From: CAVPFA01 sp963703655
Lineage (GTDB): Bacteria > Actinomycetota > Acidimicrobiia > Acidimicrobiales > Bog-793
Reading direction: 5' to 3'
NCBI GenBank assembly: GCA_963703655.1
Contig: CAVPFA010000005.1
Location: 248,001-312,000 of the forward strand
DNA length: 64,000 bases
Within the stretch, counting starts at the first letter, position 1. Each line of letters opens with the position of its first letter. Both the position numbers and the translations under genes were made by a program. A model generated the notes under the pieces. The model saw only the letters and a program-made list of their open reading frames with translations. It was not told the origin of the DNA and did not search any database. Below are positions 58,953 through 64,000 of this stretch, one piece after another.

Positions 58953-60234
58953 AGTTCTCGCCGCCGACTGGGTGGCGCCGGTTGTCTCTCCCCCGATTCA
59001 CGGGGGAGCGGTCGTCGTCGAAGGGAGACGGGTCGCCTGGGTCGGGCCACTCGCGCAGCTTCCGGGGCGCTTCTCCGGCGCGCCTGTCGACCAGCGGCGT
59101 GGCGTGATGACCCCGGGACTTGTCAACGCCCACACCCACCTCCAGTACACACGCTTTGCGCACCTGGGAATGACCAACTACACGAGCTTCGAGCAGTGGG
59201 CATACGCCTTCGAGGTCGTCTACGACGGTATTAAAGATCCCCCGTTCTGGGCCGAGTCGGCCTTGGAGGGAGCGCGGCAGGCGATCGCCGCCGGCAGCAC
59301 AGTGTTCGCCGACACCGTCACCAACGACGAAGCCCGGGGCGCACTTGCTTCTTGCGGTGTGACGGGTGTCGAGTACCTGGAGGAAATCGGACAGACCGAG
59401 GGCACGTGGACGGAGGCCCGCAGGCGCTTCCTCGGTCGCCTCGAGCATCCGAGCGCCGTCGCGTGCGGCATCTCGCCGCACGCGCTGTACAGCCTCGACG
59501 CCGCGGTGATACGGGACCTGCTCGCGATCGCCGAGGAGCGCCGGCTCCGGGTGCACTCGCACGTCGCCGAGTCGGCGATGGAGGCCGAGCTGTACCGGAC
59601 CGGGGACCCCTCTGTGGTAGAGATCTTCGCGGACCACGACCAACTCGACCTCGTCCGCCGGAGGGGGGTCGGCCTGGGCACCGCTGACTACGCCGACTCG
59701 CTCGGCCTCCTCGTGCCGGCGACGCATCTCGCCCATGCGGTCTATTTGGACCGCGCCGGGCGGGACCTGCTGCTGGAACGCGGCACTCAGGTCGCTTTGT
59801 GCCCCAGGTCCAACACCGTTCTCGGTGTCGGACCGGCGCCGGTCGCCGCCTTCCTCTCCGAGGGCCACGAGATCGCTGTCGGCACGGACTCTTTGGCGTC
59901 GTCACCCTCGCTCGACCTGCTCGCCGACGTCGCGGCGCTGGCGGACATCGCCCGGGCGCAGGGATACGCCGGTGACGACCTGGCGGCCCGGCTGTTGCGA
60001 GCGGCGACGGTGGGCGGCGCCAAGGCGCTGGGGCTTTACGCCGACGGGTATGGGACGCTCGCCCCGGGAGGGCCGGCCGACCTTGCGGTATTCGACGTGA
60101 AGGTGACCGGGACCGCCGTCGAAGGCGCGCTCGTCGCCGGCGGCGAGGGGCGCTGCACACTCACGGTGGCGAGCGGCGAAGTGGTCCACGACGCGGATTC
60201 CGGCGGTGCCTCGACGCTGCCGGCGCAGAGCTAG
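58936..60234 (+). CDS. Amidohydrolase of the adenosine-type deaminase group (SAH/MTA/aminofutalosine deaminase-like)
   Basis: 432 residues from GTG 58936, overlapping the permease by 17 bases. Metal ligands: His66 and His68 in NAHTHLQY, His209 in VHSHVAESAM, a further His in ATHLAHAVYL, and Asp318 in VGTDSLASSPSLDLL. The LCPRSNTVLGVG segment and GTDSLAS are shared by ATZ/TRZ-like deaminases such as 5'-methylthioadenosine/S-adenosylhomocysteine deaminase and aminodeoxyfutalosine deaminase. It should deaminate an adenine-containing small molecule. In an operon with SAHH-like fusion and an importer, an adenosyl-thioether is the simplest substrate. Confidence 0.85.
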   Translation: MPAHVRVLAADWVAPVVSPPIHGGAVVVEGRRVAWVGPLAQLPGRFSGAPVDQRRGVMTPGLVNAHTHLQYTRFAHLGMTNYTSFEQWAYAFEVVYDGIKDPPFWAESALEGARQAIAAGSTVFADTVTNDEARGALASCGVTGVEYLEEIGQTEGTWTEARRRFLGRLEHPSAVACGISPHALYSLDAAVIRDLLAIAEERRLRVHSHVAESAMEAELYRTGDPSVVEIFADHDQLDLVRRRGVGLGTADYADSLGLLVPATHLAHAVYLDRAGRDLLLERGTQVALCPRSNTVLGVGPAPVAAFLSEGHEIAVGTDSLASSPSLDLLADVAALADIARAQGYAGDDLAARLLRAATVGGAKALGLYADGYGTLAPGGPADLAVFDVKVTGTAVEGALVAGGEGRCTLTVASGEVVHDADSGGASTLPAQS

Positions 60235-60262
60235 CGTGATCGCCGACCCGCGCGTGACGTCT

Positions 60263-60661
60263 CTAATCGCTCAGGTCTGAACCCTCTTGGCCCTCGCTGC
60301 TCATGATTGTCGAGTCCCAAACCGCGTGATCGGAGAGGATCAGCCCCTCTTCGTCCAAGCGGAAGTAAGAGGCTCCTGCGGCGGTCCAGGGGCGGCCTTC
60401 GGACGAACCGCTGAAGCGCCAGAGCCAGGCGATGCCGTGGCCGTCTCCTACAGCCGACAACCCCTCCAGAGCGGCATCAGGGATCTGCTCGAACAGCCGC
60501 CGGTAGTACGCCCGCATCGCCTCGCGCCCGATCACGGCTGCACCTCCGGTGAGCGGATCGGCGGGATCGACGAGTTGCGACCACTCGCTCCAGTGGGAGG
60601 CGAGCTGGTCGACGTCATGGATCTTCCACGCGTGGAGGAACGAGTCGATCGGCGCCGGCAT
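60263..60661 (-). CDS. SnoaL/NTF2-like small protein
   Basis: 132 residues from ATG 60661 (MPAPIDSFLHAWKIHDVDQL). Longer in-frame extension upstream crosses the neighbouring dehydrogenase gene antisense and is rejected. The family pattern is a helix ...FLHAWKIHDVD..ASHW, then strand AVIGREAMRAYYRRLFEQIP and three strands ending WRFSGSSEGRPWTAAGASYF and GLILSDHAVWD. SnoaL-like proteins are small cyclases, hydrolases or isomerases; here the function is unknown. It follows the alcohol dehydrogenase on the same strand. Confidence 0.75.
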   Translation of the reverse strand: MPAPIDSFLHAWKIHDVDQLASHWSEWSQLVDPADPLTGGAAVIGREAMRAYYRRLFEQIPDAALEGLSAVGDGHGIAWLWRFSGSSEGRPWTAAGASYFRLDEEGLILSDHAVWDSTIMSSEGQEGSDLSD

Positions 60662-60702
60662 GTCTGACGAAGCTCCCAATCGGGCCTCCAGCTTTCGAGA
60701 AG

Positions 60703-61827
60703 TCAGTTGCTCGCGGTCGGTCGGAGGACCCCCGAAGGGGACACGATCACCCGCCCCGCGCTCCCGGCCAGACTCGACCGGAACGCTTCGTTGACAGAGT
60801 CCAAGCCGAAGACGGGACCGACCATCGAAGCAACGTCCAAGCGGCCCTTGCGGAGGTGATCGAGCAGCGCGGGGAGGGCCGTAGTCGGGTTCTCGGATCC
60901 GTACATCGTTCCGGTCAACCACTTCTCGCGCCGATTGAACTCTCCGAAGTCGAGAGTCAACGTCTCGCCTTTCGGCGGGAGGCCCACGATGACGGCGGTC
61001 CCGCCCGGCCTGGTGAAGCGAAGGGCGACGTTGGTCGCGGCAGTCGTCCCCACAACGTCGAAAGAGGCGTCGGCACCCCGCGGAGCCACTGCATTCATGA
61101 CCTCCTCGACGAGTTCAGGGGCGACGGCACGAGTGGCGCCCGAACGCAGAGCTTGAACGCGCCGCGCCTCGATCGGGTCGACTCCGACTATCTCCTGCGC
61201 CTCCGCGATCCGAGCCCCCTGGACGCAGAACTGTCCCACGCCGCCGAGCCCGATCACGAGCACGACCGAGCCGCGTGCGACTTCGGCGGCGAAGAGGACG
61301 GCCCCGACGCCGGTCAGCGCAGCACAGCCGAGCAATGCCGCCTGTTCCGGAGGTATATCTTCACCCACGGGCAACGCCAGTCGCTGGTTCACGACGATGT
61401 GCTCGGCGAGGGCGCCTGTCGCCGTCCCTCGGTACACCGTCTGGCCAGCACGTGACATCCGCGTGCTGCCGTCCACGAGCGTGCCGGCCGCCACCGCGCG
61501 GTGAAGCCGGACACAGGCTGCTGGCCGCCCGCGGGCACAGTCAGCGCATGCGCCACACGAGGCCGCCCAGGTGAGTACCACGTGCTCACCCACCCGGGCC
61601 GTGTCGACTTCGTCTCCTACCGCTTCGATCACGCCCGACCCCTCGTGGCCGAGCACCATGGGCGTGGGCCGCGTCCACTCGCCGCGGGCCTGGTGAAGGT
61701 CGGTCCCGCATATGCCAACGGCGTCCATGCGCACCAGGACCTCGTCGGGACGAGGGTCCTCGAGCTCGATGTCGGTCACCTCGAACGCTCGATCCGGATC
61801 GAAGAAAAGGGCTGCGCGAGTCCGCAT
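60703..61827 (-). CDS. Zinc-dependent medium-chain alcohol dehydrogenase
   Basis: 374 residues. Catalytic zinc: Cys in VGICGTDLHQARGEW, GHEGSGVIEAVGDEV; structural zinc: CGACADCARGRPAAC (four Cys). Coenzyme site VLVIGLGGVGQFCVQGARIA followed by VGVDPIEARR. Class III-like length. Probably oxidises a primary alcohol or S-hydroxymethyl compound. It and the following quinone reductase-like gene are on the minus strand, divergent from the FadR-type regulator. Confidence 0.9.
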   Translation of the reverse strand: MRTRAALFFDPDRAFEVTDIELEDPRPDEVLVRMDAVGICGTDLHQARGEWTRPTPMVLGHEGSGVIEAVGDEVDTARVGEHVVLTWAASCGACADCARGRPAACVRLHRAVAAGTLVDGSTRMSRAGQTVYRGTATGALAEHIVVNQRLALPVGEDIPPEQAALLGCAALTGVGAVLFAAEVARGSVVLVIGLGGVGQFCVQGARIAEAQEIVGVDPIEARRVQALRSGATRAVAPELVEEVMNAVAPRGADASFDVVGTTAATNVALRFTRPGGTAVIVGLPPKGETLTLDFGEFNRREKWLTGTMYGSENPTTALPALLDHLRKGRLDVASMVGPVFGLDSVNEAFRSSLAGSAGRVIVSPSGVLRPTASN

Positions 61828-61865
61828 TCACGCTCGCTTTGCGCAGGGGAAGGCGTTACGAGGCT

Positions 61866-62834
61866 TCATGGGCGGATCACGAGTTTCACGCCGGGACCGG
61901 CGACTTGACGCAGCCACGCGCCGGCTGCGTCCTCGAGGCTCACGTTCTCCACGTCGACGGGAAGGGGCGTCTCGACGTGATGGCGGATCAGGTCACGGTA
62001 CGCGCGCATCACCGCTTCGAGTGGCAGGTTCAACGTCGTGTACCCGTAGACCTGCAGGTTCTTGCCGCGCACGAGGCCGGAGGCGACCTCGGCCACGGGT
62101 GCCGCTGACTGGCCGAGCTGTATCACCCGGGCATGCTTCACAGCTGCCTCGAGGGCCGCGACCAGGGGCTGACCCCAGAGCGGGTCGAAGACGAGCGTCG
62201 GGCCGTCGCCCCCACACGCGGCTCTCAACTCGTCGGCCAGTCGCTCAGGGTCGCCGATTCGCACCACCGCGTCAGCACCGGCTTCGGCCGCGGCGTGAAG
62301 ACCTGCCTCACGCCGGCCGGCGGCGACGACCCTTTTCGCACCGAGTGACCTCGCAATTGACACCGCCAGCCGCCCGACCGTGCCGGTCGCGCCGAGGACC
62401 AGCACCACGTCCCCTTCGCGAACTGGAGCGATCTGGGTCAGCGGGATCCACGCGGCCAGCCCCGCAGTTCCGAGAGCGGCAGCGCAGCTCGGGTCAACGC
62501 CTGAAGGCAGCGGAACAAGGGTGGCGTCGCGGGCGACTACGAGCTCCGAACAAGCGCCGTCGCGAGTGGTACCGAGCCCGTCCAGACACGTGAAGACGAG
62601 GTCGTCCTTCTGGTAAGCGGAAGACCATACGACGCGCCCCACCGCCTCGACCCCGACGACGTACGGGAGCCGAGGGTGCCCGGCAAAGGACCGCCCAGCG
62701 GCGACCGCTACGTCTATCGGGTTGAGCGGGGCGCTCACGACCGAGAGCAGGCTCTCGCCTTCGCCGCAAGTGGGCTCGGCGACGTCGGCCAACGTCGCGG
62801 GCTCACCGATTGCCTGAACGACTAGAGCTCGCAT
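61866..62834 (-). CDS. NADPH:quinone reductase-like medium-chain dehydrogenase (zinc-free)
   Basis: 322 residues. MRALVVQAIGEPATLADVAE opens as in the QOR family, without zinc ligands; VEAVGRVVWSSAY follows. Coenzyme site VVLVLGATGTVGRLAVSIARSL (AxxGxxG) suits NADPH. Oxidoreductase of quinones, enones or similar compounds. 38 bases upstream of the alcohol dehydrogenase start, so the two are co-transcribed from the divergent region at 62835-62911. Confidence 0.87.
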   Translation of the reverse strand: MRALVVQAIGEPATLADVAEPTCGEGESLLSVVSAPLNPIDVAVAAGRSFAGHPRLPYVVGVEAVGRVVWSSAYQKDDLVFTCLDGLGTTRDGACSELVVARDATLVPLPSGVDPSCAAALGTAGLAAWIPLTQIAPVREGDVVLVLGATGTVGRLAVSIARSLGAKRVVAAGRREAGLHAAAEAGADAVVRIGDPERLADELRAACGGDGPTLVFDPLWGQPLVAALEAAVKHARVIQLGQSAAPVAEVASGLVRGKNLQVYGYTTLNLPLEAVMRAYRDLIRHHVETPLPVDVENVSLEDAAGAWLRQVAGPGVKLVIRP

Positions 62835-62911
62835 CCGTCCTCCATTCGCTGGGGCGCCAACCTCCGATCCAGTTCTGTAATTAACGTCAGCCTATATGAT
62901 AGGAATACCTT
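62835..62911. promoter_or_regulatory. Divergent regulatory region between QOR-like gene and FadR-type regulator
   Basis: TATGAT (62895-62900) is a good -10 box only 11 bases before ATG 62912. AGGAATACCT just after it (AGG-AATA-CCT) has partial dyad symmetry and may be the regulator's own site. The spacer is AT-rich compared with the flanks. An operator here would let the GntR-type protein control both directions. Confidence 0.4.
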
Positions 62912-63754
62912 ATGACCCTTGGAGTCCCCGGCTCCCCGGCAGCTGAGAACGACCGCGCCATCTCCTTCGGGCCCGCGGTGCGCCGGGAAAGGCTTTCCGA
63001 CCAGGTCGCATCCTCGATCCTGAAGGCCATCTTGAGCCACGACCTGCGCCCGGGAGACCCGCTTCCCAGCCAGCGCGATCTGGGTGAGCAGTACGGCGTT
63101 TCGAGGACGGTCATCAGGGAAGCAGTCGGTTCGCTCGAGGCTCGAGGTGTGCTCGAGGTGAGGGCAGGGAGCGGACTCCGTCTCGCGGCCGTGGACGCCA
63201 ACTCCGTCGCTGAGACGATGCGATTTTTTGTGCGCACGAGCGACGTCCTCGACTACTCGAAGGTCCACGAGATCAGGATCATGATCGAGACGCACGTCGC
63301 CGAGCTAGCCTCCGCCCGCGCCTCGGAAGCTGACATAGCCGCCATCCGTTACTGGGCCGAAGAGCAGGCCGCGGCCGGCGACGACCTCGAAGCGGCCGCC
63401 CAGTCCGACCTCGAGTTCCACCGTGCGATCGCGAAAGCGGCGGACAACGAGCTCTACCTGGTCCTTCTCGATTCCATCCGCGGCGCCCTGCTCGACATCA
63501 AGCGAACGCTCATGCCGGGCCGGCTCACGAAGACGCTTCGTGAGCACAAGCAGGTCTCCGACTGCATCGCTCTCGGAGACGGCCTCGGAGCCCGCCGCGC
63601 CATGCAGCGGCACCTCGAGACGGTCGAACGAGATTGGCGGCGTCGAGTGCCGGTCCCGGGCCCTGGTGGTCGGAGCGGCTCGACGGAGACGTTCACGGGT
63701 CGCGGGGGCACTTCACGAAGCAGCGGCGAAAGAGGAGCGAGCCCACCACCGTGA
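62912..63754 (+). CDS. FadR-type (GntR family, FCD domain) transcription regulator
   Basis: 280 residues. Winged helix: RRERLSDQVASSILKAILSH, PLPSQRDLGEQYGVSRTVIR, EAVGSLEARGVLEVRAGSG. The FCD ligand domain follows (about 105-230): VHEIRIMIETHVAELAS, QSDLEFHRAIAKAADNELYL and REHKQVSDCIALGDG, with the metal-binding Asp/His pattern. The last ~45 residues are Gly/Ser/Arg-rich and look disordered. It likely senses an organic acid or related small metabolite and regulates the divergent dehydrogenases. Confidence 0.88.
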   Translation: MTLGVPGSPAAENDRAISFGPAVRRERLSDQVASSILKAILSHDLRPGDPLPSQRDLGEQYGVSRTVIREAVGSLEARGVLEVRAGSGLRLAAVDANSVAETMRFFVRTSDVLDYSKVHEIRIMIETHVAELASARASEADIAAIRYWAEEQAAAGDDLEAAAQSDLEFHRAIAKAADNELYLVLLDSIRGALLDIKRTLMPGRLTKTLREHKQVSDCIALGDGLGARRAMQRHLETVERDWRRRVPVPGPGGRSGSTETFTGRGGTSRSSGERGASPPP

Positions 63755-63785
63755 TCGTCCGGTGAGCTCGCCGAGGAGGGGAACG

Positions 63786-64000
63786 ATGAGCAAGTCGATC
63801 GAGCAGTCCGGTCCGGAGAAGCCCGTCACCGACAGCAGCGCGCGCGAGGCGGCGGCACAGAAAATCTCGCGTCGCACTTTCCTCGGCTCGGTGGCCGCGG
63901 GGGGAGCGGTGGTCGCCACACCCCGTCTCCTGGCGGGTGCAAGCTCCGCTCTTGGCACGACCACCCGCGCCAGCTCAGCCGAAAAACCCCGTTACGGGGG
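63786..64000 (+). CDS. Start of a Tat-exported protein, probably an ABC solute-binding protein (truncated by window end)
   Basis: ATG 63786 follows a strong GAGGAGGGG. The first 72 codons contain a long N-terminal tail, the twin-arginine signal KISRRTFLGSVAAGGAVVA and a mature start with EKPRYGG, an R/K-x-GG run like that at the mature start of family-5 peptide-binding proteins. It lies 31 bases after the FadR-type gene, so the regulator may also control it. The 3' end is outside the window, so the family is uncertain. Confidence 0.6.
   Translation, partial: MSKSIEQSGPEKPVTDSSAREAAAQKISRRTFLGSVAAGGAVVATPRLLAGASSALGTTTRASSAEKPRYG

Noticed and set aside
58936..60234. Amidohydrolase as an aminofutalosine deaminase of menaquinone synthesis
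   Set aside because: The motifs allow it, but no mqn genes are near, and the linked genes are SAHH-like and an importer. Kept as an alternative only.

Overview
The window is GC-rich DNA from a bacterium most likely in the Actinomycetota. Pointers are the operon of an MSMEG_4193-type phosphomutase, a DUF3090 protein and an SCO1664-type protein (18391-20322), a coenzyme F420-type FrhB protein, GTG/TTG starts, tight stop-start overlaps and apparently leaderless promoters. A type IV pilus PilM-PilN/PilO locus beside three pilin genes would suit a deep-branching class such as Thermoleophilia or Acidimicrobiia, but no rRNA or ribosomal protein is present to fix this.

Layout. 1-3.9 kb: end of a type IV pilus operon (fused PilM-PilN, PilO) facing three tandem pilin genes, each with a matching terminator hairpin. 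4.0-17.8 kb: a cell-surface polysaccharide locus (O-antigen ligase-like protein, sugar-1-phosphate transferase, glycosyltransferases, methyltransferases, UDP-sugar dehydrogenase, GDP-mannose-epimerase-like protein, flippase). 17.8-22.2 kb: conserved actinobacterial housekeeping genes and a family-5 uracil-DNA glycosylase. 22.3-33.3 kb: two converging operons that look like one biosynthetic block: FAD/NAD(P)-binding protein, MetA-like acyltransferase, MetY-like PLP enzyme and AcpS on the plus strand; two acyl carrier proteins, an Sfp-type phosphopantetheinyl transferase, an AMP-forming ligase, a HisC-like aminotransferase and a double alpha/beta hydrolase on the minus strand. 33.4-40.4 kb: DEAD-box helicase, two metallo-beta-lactamase-fold proteins (one fused to rhodanese domains), DUF427, and a DUF1800/DUF1501 secreted pair. 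40.4-52.9 kb: quinone-type methyltransferase and a membrane protein, GGDEF-EAL protein, TetR/MFS pair, amidase, Nudix protein, tRNA-Arg(CCT), topoisomerase IB and others. 53.2-60.2 kb: a five-gene operon of a tandem-duplicated S-adenosylhomocysteine-hydrolase-like protein, a CUT1-type ABC importer without its ATPase, and an adenosine-type deaminase. 60.2-64.0 kb: two medium-chain dehydrogenases, a small NTF2-like protein, a FadR-type regulator and the start of a Tat-exported binding protein.

The most original system is the 53.2-60.2 kb operon. It can be read as uptake and processing of an adenosyl-thioether or related nucleoside, but each half of the double hydrolase has lost part of the canonical active site, so the chemistry may be new. 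The carrier-protein block at 22.3-33.3 kb is the second candidate.

Caution: five genes (UDP-sugar dehydrogenase, epimerase, GGDEF-EAL, TetR, a small DUF-like protein) are broken by seven frame changes, and every one behaves as a single extra base in the coding direction. That uniform direction looks more like residual insertion error in the assembly than gene decay, so these genes are probably intact in the organism.
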